Shown here in pieces: positions 33,456-45,047 of a stretch of DNA of 64,000 nt. Each line of letters opens with the position of its first letter. The first letter of the stretch is position 1. The notes beneath the pieces are model-generated. The model made no database searches, was not told the DNA's origin, and saw only the letters and a program-made list of their open reading frames with translations. The stretch spans positions 15,877,118 to 15,941,117 of the forward strand of contig OZ234503.1 in the NCBI GenBank assembly GCA_965153455.1, written 5' to 3'. Position numbers and translations under genes: made by a program. This stretch comes from Sphagnum compactum. Lineage: Eukaryota; Bryophyta; Sphagnopsida; Sphagnales.

Positions 33456-34970
33456 CCACCTGCTGCAACGCAATGTCCGGTCATTCTCTGCCCCAGCTCG
33501 ATCGATCAAGCTGTATGCAAAGAGCTGCAGGAACTCGGTGCCGGGCTACTTCTTCTTCGGGGTGGTGCGAGCCCGAGAGTTCACCCATCGGACTGCCGAA
33601 ACGAACATCAACGGAGATCGGCAACAAGAAGTAGTTCGAGTCAATGCCAATCATGTTCAGTTCGCGAGGGATGACTTGGGGTCATCGGTTTTATCCTCTC
33701 CCCATCAGACTCAGCCAGGTCTCGGAGATTCTACTGTTCCAAGTTTCTCGCGTGGAACCTTCGTTCATTTCCAGACACGACTGCATGTTTGTTTCTTCGA
33801 CCAACCATGCGTTCGGTTGCACTCGATCGATCACCGCTGCGCAACACGTACATATTGCAGCTGTCTCCTCCCCTAGCATCGCTACACCAAAGAAGAATGA
33901 AAAGAAGCAAGTAAGGTATGTAGTTACAGCCTACAAACCAAATCTAAAGCATCACACATCTACAATGCGAGTCGGTTCAAAAGAGAAACTTAAGCCCTCC
34001 ACAGGTGAATAATCCATCATGAGAGTGCTACGGTATGTTTCCATGCATTGGGTGCTTGTGCCTTTTGCCTAACCTTTCGCCCACTCAATTAAAACTTAAT
34101 CTGTTTTTCCTTTGAGTTGAAAGAACTTGGATAACTACAAGATTCACCCATCATTGGGATACTTCACTTGATGCATCGGGGCAGGCTTTAGTCCGAATGG
34201 TCAAAAAAATGCTCTCCAACTTCTTAGAGGAAATCACGATCAAATATGAACAAGCAGCGTGGCCTCACCGGCATCCAGTGTTTTGAAGTGGGATCACAGC
34301 CTCCTCCTCAACGACACCGATTTGAAACAAAAACCTGAAGAGAAGAAAACCAGAACAGTTTCTTCCAGGTCTAGAATTCCAGTCCTTGATTCAACTCACG
34401 ATGGGTTTACCACACAAATCTGTACAATTGGACCCACATTGCTCGCACAAAAGAATGTGGGATTTTCTCATCAAGATCAGAAATTTGTGTCCACAACAAA
34501 CCAATATACCATGGGTTGGTTGTCTCTGTATTCTGCCACTAACAGCTTGGCAGAGCACAAAAGCTGTACCCTTCCTCAAGCCCATCACTGATGCTGCTGC
34601 TAAGAATATGTCAGCCTCAAGCAAAGCATCGTAGCATCTCTATCAAAAACGGACCCAAATAAAACAGTGATGCACGCAGGAACTAAGTTTGAAATCTGGC
34701 ATGTTGCTAGTCAGCAATGTTAAGCTTAAGAACTTGCTGCAGATCTGCTCATCTCTTATCAAATAGCAGGCAAAACAGTACACCCATGAGTCGATGAAAC
34801 ACCGACTTGCCAAGTTCGAATATGAATCCACCCTCAAGAGATCACTGCTCTACCCATGAGCTACAAGAAAAATGCTTCCTAACAAGAGTCACTTGCAGAG
34901 AAAGCTGGAAAATGAATCTCAGTCGCAAAGCTCAATTTCTCTAATTCCGAAGCTCAGGTGGAAAGATGGA
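33456..34970 (+). repeat. Segmental duplication, copy 2 (right of RabA)
   Basis: Direct copy of 27856-29016, with about 350 extra bp at roughly 33735-34085. Starts and ends on the same words as copy 1. The pair brackets the RabA gene. Confidence 0.85.
34810..34863 (-). repeat. tRNA-like (A box/B box) segment, copy 2
   Basis: Second copy of the segment at 28862-28915, carried by the duplication. A-box-like part at 34847-34863, B-box-like part at 34810-34822. Confidence 0.4.
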
Positions 34971-35195
34971 ACCAGTGGCATCCAAAAAATCATGGGGTGT
35001 ACAAACGACCATGTCGATATGTAGTAATAACTTGCTTAATACTATTATATTAGGAAGTAACAGATCAGGAAAGAATTCCGAGTTGTCTACATGACAGTTT
35101 GCGATACCGGGATTTGTGATTGCAGAGAGGAGGTTGATGTCCGACATCTCAATTTCAGGTTCACAACAGCTACTTGACATCAACAGCTGCTCCAA

Positions 35196-35690
35196 CTACT
35201 CTGCACCCGGATCTTTCAGCTCTCGTGTCTCCTGGATTGTCTCCCTCTTTGATAAGTCGAACTCATTGCTGATCTCCGTGCAGCTATTGCTTGTCATCAT
35301 CTCCTTCTCGGAAGGCAAAGGTTCGAGCTCAAGACAATCTGTTTCCAACGATGACAGACCTATTCCATTATTACTCGGCCGATCCGCCCTTGATCTCTTG
35401 TTTGGTGCGGTTGCATCACTTCTTGATTGTTGCAGCAGATCAGGAAGTCCATCACCATTAAGCTCCTTCGAATTTGCCCAGTAACCATTTGATCCCCACC
35501 TTGAATTTGCCGCTGCTCCAGTCCTGGTGGCCGCTGCTGGTGCAAGTGCATCATCGGGCACAGGAAGTGGGATTTAGGAGAGATGGTTTTGGAATTGTTT
35601 CAACACATCTTTGCCAAATTCCTCTTGCTCTTTGTAGCTCTCCCACATCTGGTCTGCCCGATTCTGCCTGCCATTCTGTGAGCTCGATCT
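35196..35690 (-). pseudogene. Unknown gene, tandem unit 1, with a stop codon
   Basis: Copy of the open exon in unit 2. At 35563-35576 the unit 1 sequence has TAA where unit 2 reads AAA (Lys in HLSKIPLP), so the frame is closed; an open part from 35561 to 35196 remains. Ends with KRETIQETRELKDPGAE before TAG. No domain recognised. Confidence 0.5.
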
Positions 35691-35806
35691 CCTCCTGAAC
35701 CGGACGTGTCAAAATTCATGGTCTCTCTCCATCTCTCTCTCCCGGCACCTTAAAGGTATGATCCTCCTAATCAATCTCGACTCTACTTTTTTCCCGTTCT
35801 TCCTCC

Positions 35807-35814
35807 CTTTATAG
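35807..35814 (-). promoter_or_regulatory. TATA box, tandem unit 1
   Basis: Minus strand CTATAAAG, followed by a GAGAGAGAGATGGAGAGAG leader and an ATG at 35719, about 90 bp downstream. The spacing is normal for a plant core promoter. Confidence 0.5.
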
Positions 35815-36106
35815 GGTCCCCCCTCATTTCTTCTCCCAAACCATCCTCCTCCTCCTCTCTACCCAAATACACAACTCTTTCACCCAATTCCCCGATTCTG
35901 CTCTTGAAAACAACCAACAAAGCCTTGTTGGCCACAGCTCTCAAAAGCTGGACTCATTCATTCCAGCCTTCAGTCGCAGATCAGGAAAGAATTCCGAGGA
36001 GTTGTCAGTTTGCGATACCGGGATTTGTGATTGCAGAGAGGAGGTTGATGTCCGACATCTCAATTTCAGGTTCACAACAGCTACTTGACATCAACAGCTG
36101 CTCCAA

Positions 36107-36598
36107 CTACTCTGCACCCGGATCTTTCAGCTCTCGTGTCTCCTGGATTGTCTCCCTCTTTGATAAGTCGAACTCATTGCTGATCTCCGTGCAGCTATTG
36201 CTTATCATCATCTCCTTCTCGGAAGGCAAAGGTTCGAGCTCAAGACAATCTGTTTCCAACGATGACAGACCTGTTCCATTATTACTCGGCCGATCCGCCC
36301 TGGATCTCTTGTTTGGTGCGGTTCCATCACTTCTTGATTGTTGCAACAGATCAGGAAGTCCATCACCATTAAGCTCCTTCGAATTTGCCCAGTAACCATT
36401 TGATCCCCACCTTGAATTTGCCGCTGCTCCAGTCCTGGTGGCCGCTGCTGGTGCAAGTGCATCATCGGGCACAGGAAGTGGGATTTTGGAGAGATGGTTT
36501 TGGAATTGTTTCAACACATCTTTGCCAAATTCCTCTTGCTCTTTGTAGCTCTCCCACATCTGGTCTGCCCGATTCTGCCTGCCATTCTGTGAGCACAA
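36107..36598 (-). CDS. Unknown gene, tandem unit 2, open exon of about 160 codons
   Basis: Hydrophilic product with NRADQMWESYKEQEEFGKDV (charged, likely helical), an Ala-rich part (APAAATRTGAAANSRWGSNG), and a Ser/Glu-rich C-terminus ending DPGAE. No known family is recognised. It likely starts in an exon after the CTCACAG acceptor-like site at about 36599; the nearby ATG at 36630 (MNFDTSGSGG) is in another frame. Could be part of a nuclear regulatory protein, but that is a guess from composition only. Confidence 0.45.
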   Translation of the reverse strand: MCSQNGRQNRADQMWESYKEQEEFGKDVLKQFQNHLSKIPLPVPDDALAPAAATRTGAAANSRWGSNGYWANSKELNGDGLPDLLQQSRSDGTAPNKRSRADRPSNNGTGLSSLETDCLELEPLPSEKEMMISNSCTEISNEFDLSKRETIQETRELKDPGAE

Positions 36599-36717
36599 TC
36601 TCCTCCTGAACCGGACGTGTCAAAATTCATGGTCTCTCTCCATCTCTCTCTCCCGGCACCTTAAAGGTATGATCCTCCTAATCAATCTCGACTCTACTTT
36701 TTTCCCGTTCTTCCTCC

Positions 36718-36725
36718 CTTTATAG
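36718..36725 (-). promoter_or_regulatory. TATA box, tandem unit 2
   Basis: Minus strand CTATAAAG with the same leader as unit 1; ATG at 36630. Confidence 0.5.
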
Positions 36726-37044
36726 GGTCCCCCCTCATTTCTTCTCCCAAACCATCCTCCTCCTCCTCTCTACCCAAATACACAACTCTTTCACCCAATT
36801 CCCCGATTCTGCTCTTGAAAACAACCAACAAAGCCTTGTTGGCCACAGCTCTCAGAAGCTGGACTCATTCATCCCAGCCTTCAGTCGCAGAGCAATCTTC
36901 GTCCCAGACCTGGACATCATTGCCACGATAGGTGATGAGCAAAGCACCTTCAAACGGACCCATTTTGCCTTTCCCTCGTCTTCGAATGGAACTTGCTGTT
37001 CGCATAGATTCATTCAGAGCTCGATTGATTCGAGATAGATTTGC

Positions 37045-38519
37045 TTATCGAGCTGTGTATTGGGAGAGGGTCTGCTTCCGAAGGTACAATGCGCAACCCA
37101 GTTGCCGTCCTTCCCCTCGGATGGGCATGGTACAATGTTGAAGCCATGCAGACCGGAAGAGTATGACAGTCCCTTGCCTGGGCCGGAAAAACAATTTGTG
37201 CGTTGGAAACACAAATTGCCCTCCTGATGCTACTTCTCCTGTCCAACTCCAACCGAGTTCCCAATGAAGAAATGTGAGTAGGAAGGTACGCAATCATTTT
37301 TTTTTCCCCTTTCACAAGGCTCATAGTGTCTAAAATAAATAAAAGTTGCAAAAAACACTCACCTTCCAAAAACCAGGAGATCACAGAATTGCACAAGTCC
37401 CTGTCAGTATGCGGCGTGGACTGGTAGTTTTCAGTGACCGCCATGGCTGTGAAACAACTTCTTCCCACTCTACAGGTGCCAAATGGTAATTCCTCAGGGA
37501 AAAAGTTGTCCAATTCTCTCAACCACGACTCAAGCTGCAGACGCAAATTTGTCTGCACAAATTTTGTGGCCTAAGCATCCGCAGACCGTTCCAGTTCCTC
37601 CTGCGACCAGGTCCCTTTGTCTCCTGCGTTTCTCTTCGTGCTATGCCGGTACCTGAAAGGAAAGAACTTCACGCGCCATGAGGAAAAAAAAAAGCAAAAT
37701 AATTTTTTTTCTGAATGAGCATCCATCCTGGTTACAGAGTACCGACCTGTCCACAGTGAGATCGCCACGACAAAACCTGTGCCCAAATAATGCCATTTGA
37801 GACTCCGGAGAACAGGTGCGAAGCATGGTGCCGCCATACCGAAAGAGATCTCCCAAGGTCTGAACGTGCTCCGAAGCTTCAATCGACGGAACAAATGCAT
37901 GCAAAATGATGGCCACCATCTCCCCATTGTGGATCAACATAGAGTCTTCACAAATCTCTTGAAAATCCTCGAGATTCGAATAATGTCCCTTGTTTTCCTC
38001 TGGAGATGAGGTCGGGATGCCCATGCCTATTACCTTACGCACGAAGTTCGGGACACTATGCCCGGTAGCACGAAAATGTCAGATAATGGAGGCACTTTCC
38101 TGGGCTCCCCAATGCTTGATGAAGCTCAATTTTGTGTTCCTAACAACAATCCGTATCAAATCACGAGGAGTACCTTCACAATCGACTTAAAAAAGGAAAA
38201 AAACCTTGATCTGGACAATATGAGGTTATCCTCAGGAGGCCCTTACCATTCTGGAGGTGGAAGTTCCACCGTCACAAGGCTACCGAACGGGTCCCCGGCC
38301 GCGTCGATTGCATATTGGTCTCTGATCGCCAAAGGCTTGGGCTCCTCCCACTGCGCAATCGCGAGGGGTTTAGGATGTTGACCCTGCCAACAACATACCT
38401 CAGAACAAAGACCAGACAAAGAAACAAAGAAAGAGAGAAAGGGAAAACAACAAGGAAGGACAAAGCGGGCTTACAGGAAGCTCCCCACTCGCATGGCTCG
38501 AAGCAAAATCATTTGAAAC
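37045..38519 (-). pseudogene. TET/JBP-like 2OG-Fe(II) dioxygenase gene, five exons, two stop codons
   Basis: Exons 38475-38519, 38247-38383, 37747-38139, 37363-37652 and 37045-37238 join through four GT-AG introns of 91-124 bp in matching phases, to a TAA at 37045. The last two exons carry a double-stranded beta-helix dioxygenase: ENYQSTPHTDRDL with the iron-binding HxD (His 37409-37411, Asp 37403-37405), then GGQFVFP, RPRQGTVILFRSAW, LQHCTMP (distal His) and GRQLGCALY (2OG-binding Arg). GGxFV-P...GxVxLFRS...H resembles the Tet_JBP oxygenase family, whose members oxidise methylated pyrimidines in DNA. Two in-frame stops break it: TGA at 38079-38081 and TAG at 37571-37573. The 5' end is missing; GT-rich repeat copy C starts 158 bp upstream. 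Another DSBH oxygenase such as AlkB is the main alternative. Confidence 0.7.
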
Positions 38520-38676
38520 CTGCTAAAAGCAAAAATCCCAAATAAGAATCCTTCTTTAATAACCAACGCTCGAGTTCTCTTTAGAAGATCTCTAAAAGGG
38601 TGGCCTTTTACCTTCAGTAGAAAGAGAATAGGACTGAACATTTGGAAGACAAAAAACTTCTTCCAAAACTAAAAAG

Positions 38677-39120
38677 TCTATCTTAGTAATCGGAGCATTA
38701 CGAGTGTAATGCCGTGGGCTGTGGGCTGTTTGACTGGAGAAAATACAAAGGAGTGCCGGGCTTTTTTCGCGCAGCGCCAAGCTCTTTTTGTTGACTTTTT
38801 TCACTTTTAGTTACTTTTAGTTACTTTTTTTATTGCTCGTAAGTTTTGTAAATTACTTTTTATTGCTGAGAGGGGTAATGTTTGTTACTTTTTTGTTACC
38901 TTTTTTACTGCTCGTAAGTTTTAGGAAATTACTTTTTACTGTGGAGAAGGGCTAGGGTTTATATTGGGTTGATTGTGCGAGGGGGGGGTTTAGGGGTGCA
39001 CCTTGATGCATTTTTTTAATTTTTTTTTTACTGTTGAGGGGGAGGGGGGAAATGGGTACATTTTTTCCCCTAGATATATGGGTTTAGGGTGGAAGGAGGA
39101 CGGGGAAATGGGTACATTTA
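38677..39120 (+). repeat. GT-rich dispersed repeat family, copy C
   Basis: Near-identical to copy A (7195-7640), with the same ends and the same head hairpin GCATTAC-GAGT-GTAATGC. The second GTGCCGGGCT block is changed to GCGCCAAGCT. Adjacent to the truncated 5' end of the dioxygenase relic. Confidence 0.85.
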
Positions 39121-39828
39121 GGGTCCCTTTTTAAGATATATATTTGTTGTGTTTGGATGGATGACGGGACGGATGATAGGATGGATGACGCGACGGACGG
39201 ATGGATGGAAAGCTTCATTTCGTCCACGACGTCGTTTACTATATAACAATATAAGATCCCCATTTTATTTTTATTTTTTTTGTTTCGGTCTTTCTTTCTT
39301 CTTTTTTTGTGTTTTTTGCATTCCTTTTCTTTTTCTTTTTTCAATTTCTTTTTCATTTTTTTTTTCAGAAAAGTTTTCTAAATAATAATTAAAAAGTGAA
39401 ATTTCATTTCCACAAAACGAAAAAGATTACTAATATTTTTTCTGATGATTCTTTCTTTCCCTTTTTTTTTTTTTTTTTTTCATTTTTCAGTTTCTCAGGC
39501 TATTTTGTTTTATTTTCGAATAGCCTTGTTCTTCAATAATAACCACAAAACGAGAAATAATTTATGAAGTGTAACTGTTTTTCGATCGTTGTTTTTTTCT
39601 CTCCACAGATTTGAACGCAGGCTTGCAGGGTTCATGCCCGCCGCAACGATCACAGCACACGATAGGAAGGCCGATAGCAATGTTCGATGCACAAGTCCCG
39701 AATTGTGTTCTTCCAAACATGAGCCCGATAGAAGTGTCCAATCACATATTTCGCATAAAATTCCTTGGGTAATCCTCGAATCCATGAGGACGACTGTCAT
39801 AGCACATATTTTTACTATAAACGGTGAA
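39121..39828. other. Low-complexity stretch
   Basis: A short GGATGGATGACGGGACGGAT-type array at about 39156-39210, then T-rich DNA with a run of 20 T at about 39462-39480. The 39590-39800 part has open frames on both strands, not recognised. Confidence 0.5.
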
Positions 39829-40081
39829 AGATTTAAGATGGCGAGTTCGGGAGGTTGTGTTTTTTAAGAATCGAAGGTGAACACCTCCTGCACGCTAATT
39901 GGCCCTTACAGACCGCGAACGGTCTGCAATGCCATACAGCCCACGCCAATTGGCCCTCACGGACCGCGATCATCACTGATCGAGCGGTCTGTAATGCCAA
40001 ACAGCCGGTCAGGAGGCGTGCATCCGCGATAACTAAAAAACATGCCACCCTAAACCCAGAAAAGAAGACACTAAAAAGGGG
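39829..40081 (-). repeat. Isolated copy of the 336-bp tandem repeat unit
   Basis: Reverse-complement match to one unit of the array at 11177-13180, with both CAGACCG/CGGTCTG hairpins kept. Shows the unit also moves or was copied as a single piece. Confidence 0.85.
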
Positions 40082-40713
40082 ACACTCCTAACTTTGAGGA
40101 CACGAGCTGCAAACTCCATGCAAGGACACTCTATGCAATGTAGCAATTCCTAACCCAAACCATCACAGCTAATGACCAGCTGGGTGATAAGCATATGGAC
40201 AAACAAAACAAAGAAAGAAGACTGAAACCCAGTGTGTAGGCCCAAAATCAAACTCCCCTTGAGTTCGGCTGCAAAATCATTTCTACCTGGACTTTTAGGA
40301 CAATGCTTCTGCGTTCCTGTGCATGCTGCAGGTTCAGGAGTCTTCCGATAAGCTCCTCCACGCTTAGCTTCACGCCTGCACAACCAATGACAGCAAAAGG
40401 AAGTAGACTGAGGGCCTAACATTGCCTTCGTAGCCAGTCCCTAATTCAACGCATTCTTGTCACATAATCTGGTTCTCAAGCTCTACAAATCAAGAGCTTG
40501 AGAACCAGAGCTCGCAGCAGCAGCTCGTGACGTCAGATGTAGTACCGATCTTCCCACCACCAGTTTGTGGGGAAGCTGATCTTATTAAAGAAATCGGAAG
40601 GATCATTGGCTTCTTCAATTTTATCGAAGATATGGAAGTCAGTGTCAATTGTTTCGATCCAGTACTACAAGGTTAATTGATGATGGGGGCTAATTAGCAC
40701 CTGGCAGTAGATG
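40082..40713. other. Intergenic stretch
   Basis: Contains an inverted repeat at about 40461-40510: ATCTGGTTCTCAAGCTCTAC... and its complement around GAGCTTGAGAACCAGA, a perfect arm of about 16 bp (CTGGTTCTCAAGCTCT / AGAGCTTGAGAACCAG in part). The phrase GGACACGAGCTGCAAACT with GCATGCAAGGACACTCTATG at about 40100 recurs at 41571. No gene recognised. Confidence 0.45.
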
Positions 40714-40718
40714 ATCAG

Positions 40719-41539
40719 TGTCGCAACCCCACTTTGGCCAAGTGTGGGGGTGAAGCCCAACACTTGGAAAAGTTGGAGGTTTGGAGTCCTCCGGGACTCC
40801 CGAATGTTCAGAGCGCGACAGCAAGGGGCAAAACACCTCGCCTTGAGGTGTTCTTGGTGTCATTGGAAAGGTCTTGAAACGTAGATATCGAAAATGGCCT
40901 TGCATTGGCCATTCGGACATCTGCAGCCCAAGTTATGGGCAAAAGAAGGGCCGAGAGTCAAACTGGCAGTTTGACTCCCGACCACTAAAAGTCGGGAATC
41001 GACTTTTTCCCGACGTCGCCTCAGGGAGTGCGACATGGCGTTGGAAAGATCTTAACGAGGGCTACAACTTTGGTTTGGACCTCGTTGCAATCGGACTTCG
41101 GAATCAGGAGTTATGACCGTTCAAAGTTCCGGGAGTCCCGTCGGGACAATTTCGAGACTCCATTTCGGGAGTCCCAAGAATTTGTTGCCATTTGGATGTA
41201 GCCTCCGTGGCGAGCTGCAGAGAATACTATAAGGGGGAAGGTGGTGGCTTCCCCCAAGTCCGGGCCGTGGTGAGTCAAGTAGTCCAAAGTGCCCGTGGCT
41301 TGTCCCAACACTCAAGGGTGTTCCCGAATGTGAACTAACCCATTTGTGGTTGGTTTTGGATGCAGATTCGTGCTTGATCTACTAGTCCATCTTCCTAGTC
41401 TAATCCCGGGGCTTCCAACTCGACCCTCTACCCCTTTCTAGAGTTGGAAGTCAGGAGCGTGCCCTTCGGTCCCAACTTTCCGCAACTTCACATTGGTGAA
41501 CCCTCAAGTGGGTTCACCTCGGGACCAAGGAGCGCGTCA
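40719..41539 (+). mobile_element. Solo LTR of the Ty3/gypsy family with intact target duplication
   Basis: 821 bp, TGTCGCAACCC to GGAGCGCGTCA, flanked by ATCAG at 40714-40718 and 41540-41544. It is close to the LTR at 2580-3399 in size and sequence. A perfect duplication with no internal region shows unequal recombination between the two LTRs of one element. Confidence 0.93.
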
Positions 41540-41544
41540 ATCAG

Positions 41545-43766
41545 CAATAATCTCAGCCCCCTAACTTTCAGGACACGAGCTGCAAACTGCATGCAAGGAC
41601 ACTCTATGCATTGTAACAATTCTTAACCCAAACCATCACTGTCACACGTCACCAAAAGACACAAGCACAGAGCATGAGGTATGCAGCAAACTAGAAAGCA
41701 AACAAAGGAAGATAACTACTACAAACCACCACCGCCATTTCTGCCAAGTATCGGCAACGCTATGAGGAACAGGAAACTGAAAGCACCGCCACAAAAACAA
41801 AAGAAGGAAAAGAAAGCTCCGAAGAGAGGCCAAGACAAACGAAAAAAAAAAAGCCCAGGTCACACACAGGACTGTGCACACAGAGAAGAAGACGGTGCAC
41901 TCTCGGGATAAACACTCGCTTCCTTCCTCCTCCTCTCCACGCACGAAGAACGAAGAGAGCCGCGCAAGGGGAGGGGTTAGCTCTGACCCCAATCCAAGTT
42001 CCACCGCCCTGAATGTGAATCGTGCTTTTTTGGATCCGGTTTTCCGGTGTGTGAATGAAAGCTTTTTTTGTCCGCTTATCTAGTGGCTTATCTATTTGCG
42101 CGTACTTATCAGCTTTAAAAATTCTGTTGCCAGAATGTTTTTCTTTTTTTCAAAATTAAAAACAAATTTCGGACAAAACGATAGCAAGGAAGAGAACAAA
42201 GCGAAAGAATTCGCGACACAGAAAAAGCTCTCATGGAATCACAGAACAGGGAATCGGTGACAAAGGAAAGTGCAGAAGAATGGATGCTTTACCTCACAGC
42301 CAGAAACAGCCAAAAGAGACAGCAACAGTGGCAGCAATGTCGTTGAGATAAGGGGGAGGATGGAAACGAAGGCAGACGGTGAAGTGCAATCGAAGGACTT
42401 AGCGTTTGCTGCTGCGGCGTCTACAGATGATTGCAGCAGATGTTGTTGTATACAGAGGATGACTGTGAGCGGCGTGCAAAAGGCGAGAACAACCTGTAAT
42501 CGCAGATCCTGATCATCGGAGAATCTGACCTCTCAGAACAGATGATGCGCGTCTTCTCAAGGGCGTCGTGGCCGGAGGAGGAAAGGGAAAGAGACAAGGG
42601 GGACAGAGACGATGGAACTGACGGCAGATCTTTCCTGAGAAGAAAATGGCTTTGATCTTCCAAATAACTCTTTTGAGACACAATAAGCGAAAGCAAAGGA
42701 GACGTCCACCTTCTTCACGAGAAGAACAGTACTGATGAGATAGAGAAAACCAGAAGAAAGCAGCGAAATCCTAAGACCTCAGACAGACGCATCAGATCCA
42801 AAACAAAACAAAGAGACGCCGAGGACACATAGAAACTGATATTATTTTTTTGTGGTTTTCATGGAGGCCTGTCTCCCGAAGCTATCAAAGCACGGAAAAC
42901 AAAAAACAAAAGAACAAGAGAAAGCGACCTAAGGAAGAATCTTCTTCTTCGTCTTCCTTCCTCTTCGGATATCACAGACAAGAGACGGAGACAGAGACAG
43001 AGACACACATGCACAAAACAAACTCACCTTTTCTAAACCTAAAGAAAAAACGAACACAAACAAGAAGAAACAAGAGACTCTCCACTCACACAAGAACAGC
43101 AACTAACAAAATCATCATCGTCTTCAAATGACTATGGTCTTCAAACAAACATGAGAGGAGAAGAACACAAACACTCACTCAAGACGATACGAAACAACAA
43201 CAACAAAAAACGCAACAAATTTCCTTCTTTTTCTTTTTCAAAGCTGTGCTCACGAGAGAGTAGGAGAAAAACAACAACAACAACACTGTTGAGAAGACAA
43301 AAGCAAACAAAGGAGAGCGGTTGATTGGTAGGGCAGAATGGATCAATAAAGAAGAAGATTGCGATGGACGAAGGAGTTCATCATCATCATAAGCAGCACG
43401 AACTCTAAACCGGACAAGATCTCCTCCTCCTCCCCACTAAAGCAGCCCACCACTAAAACTACTACTATTGCTACGGCTACTGAACCTACTGCTGCTGCTG
43501 CTGCTGCTACTCATCGTCGTTCACGCATCAATCCCTCCTCTTGCTGCTGCTTCTTGTTGCTTTGGTGCCTTCTTCTTCCTCCATGGAGGTTTATCTTCGA
43601 GGAGAAGAAAGAGAAACACGAGAAGAAGAAGAAAAGCAGCTCAGATTCCGGCGCACAAACCACAGCGGCAGCAAACTGAAAGAAAAAAGAAGAAGAAACA
43701 AGGGAAAGCACACAAGGCGGAGCCTCCAACCCGATTATGAGCAGCGCACACTGCCTGCCCGCCTGC
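41545..43766. other. Purine-rich low-complexity stretch
   Basis: Much of 41690-43360 is AG-rich (GAAGAA, AACAAA words) and no gene can be supported. 43380-43560 has CTGCTG and TCATCATCAT runs that open serine- and leucine-rich frames. A phrase at 41560-41635 repeats 40085-40160, on the far side of the solo LTR. Confidence 0.45.
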
Positions 43767-44500
43767 CTGCCGACGACGACGATGAGGGCGCGCTTTTTTA
43801 CTTTTTACTGTGCTTAATTTATTCACCTACCTACGAGTGAGCGAGTTCGTTCGAAGGCAGGTAGGTAAGTTTTTAAACCTACCTACCTACCTTCGACTTG
43901 GCCGCTTATGAGTAATTTTTTGACCTCCCTACCTACAACTTACCCACCTACGAGTTTTTTTTCCCTCCCTATTAACTTCCCGACCTATCAGTTACTTACC
44001 TACCGACGACTTTGCCAACCGGTGGTAACGGAGGTGCAAATTTTTCTGACTGCCGACGATGAGGGCAAGCTTTTTACTTTTACTACTGTGCTTGTCTTAT
44101 TATTATTACCTACCAACCTACCTACCACCTGCCCCACCTACAACTCACTTACTATCCCATGCCTACCAACTTCCCGACTTACGACTTATTTACCTACCTA
44201 CGACTTTACCAACCTACCAGTTACTGACGTGTAGATAATTTTCCGCATGCCGACTATGAGGGTGCGCTTTTTAAACTCTTACTGTGCGTCACTTATTACC
44301 TACCTACCTACGACTTCGCCACCTACAAATTACTTACCTGCTTACCTATGACTTGCTTGACCTAGGAATAACCGACCGACAAATGAATTTTCGTGCCTAC
44401 TGAGTAACTTACTTAGGAAACTGACTTAGGAGCCTCCTAGTTTTGTAGTAGGTACCCGATTTCACTCTTTTTTTTTGGTAGGCAGGTAGGTATGTAGGAT
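43767..44500 (+). repeat. Diverged tandem units with CCTA runs
   Basis: The phrase TGCCGAC(G/T)A(C/T)GAGGG then GCTTTTTACTTTTTACTGTG recurs at about 43767, 44051 and 44251. Each is followed by ACCTACCTACC-type tetranucleotide runs and TACGACTT words. Spacing varies (about 284 and 200 bp). Confidence 0.65.
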
Positions 44501-45047
44501 CATTGCAACAGGTGGCTGCAGACTGGTAGGTAGGTAGTTCTATTGTCTGAATCTTTCTGATGCCATAATTTTGATTTGATTTATTGCCCAGAAAACCAAT
44601 TTTGCAGCTCGAGAAGTTAACAACGGTGATGTTTTATTTTTATTTTTCATTTTATTTCAATTTTCTGATCTGCATTAAATGGCGACAGCTTTTTAGAACC
44701 ACCGTAATTTTAGAAAAAAAGATTAAAAAGTGCTCACGACCTAAAATCAGAGTCCAAATTTGGCGATTTGGTTTTTTCCAAATTTTGGCGATTTTTTACA
44801 AGAAAAAAAGATAATTTTGCAAAAGGATATTCCATTTAAGACTTTTATTTTTAGAAATTTGTTGGAATTTCACAACAAAAAAAGGGACAAGTTTTAAATC
44901 CTGGTTATTGATGTCACAAATTGATGCCGCCGTCATTACCCTCCTCCTCATAAATACCCGACCACGTCGCGAGTGCGAATATTCCGGAGGCTTCACCAAT
45001 CGTGAATTACCGCATCAAGCAAGTAGACCCATTTTGCAAGCAAAATG

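Larger units (their letters stand above)
35061..36890 (-). repeat. Two tandem units of about 0.91 kb containing a promoter and gene 5' part
   Basis: Unit 1 is about 35061-35979 and unit 2 about 35980-36890, differing at few sites. Each carries, on the minus strand, a TATA box, a GA-rich leader, an ATG and a long open exon. A duplicated stretch ending in CAGTCGCAGA marks the unit boundary. Confidence 0.85.

Noticed and set aside
41642-42004. Minus-strand hydrophobic frame of 120 codons as a membrane protein
   Set aside because: The hydrophobicity comes from a purine-rich low-complexity strand; no start context, splice sites or family match.
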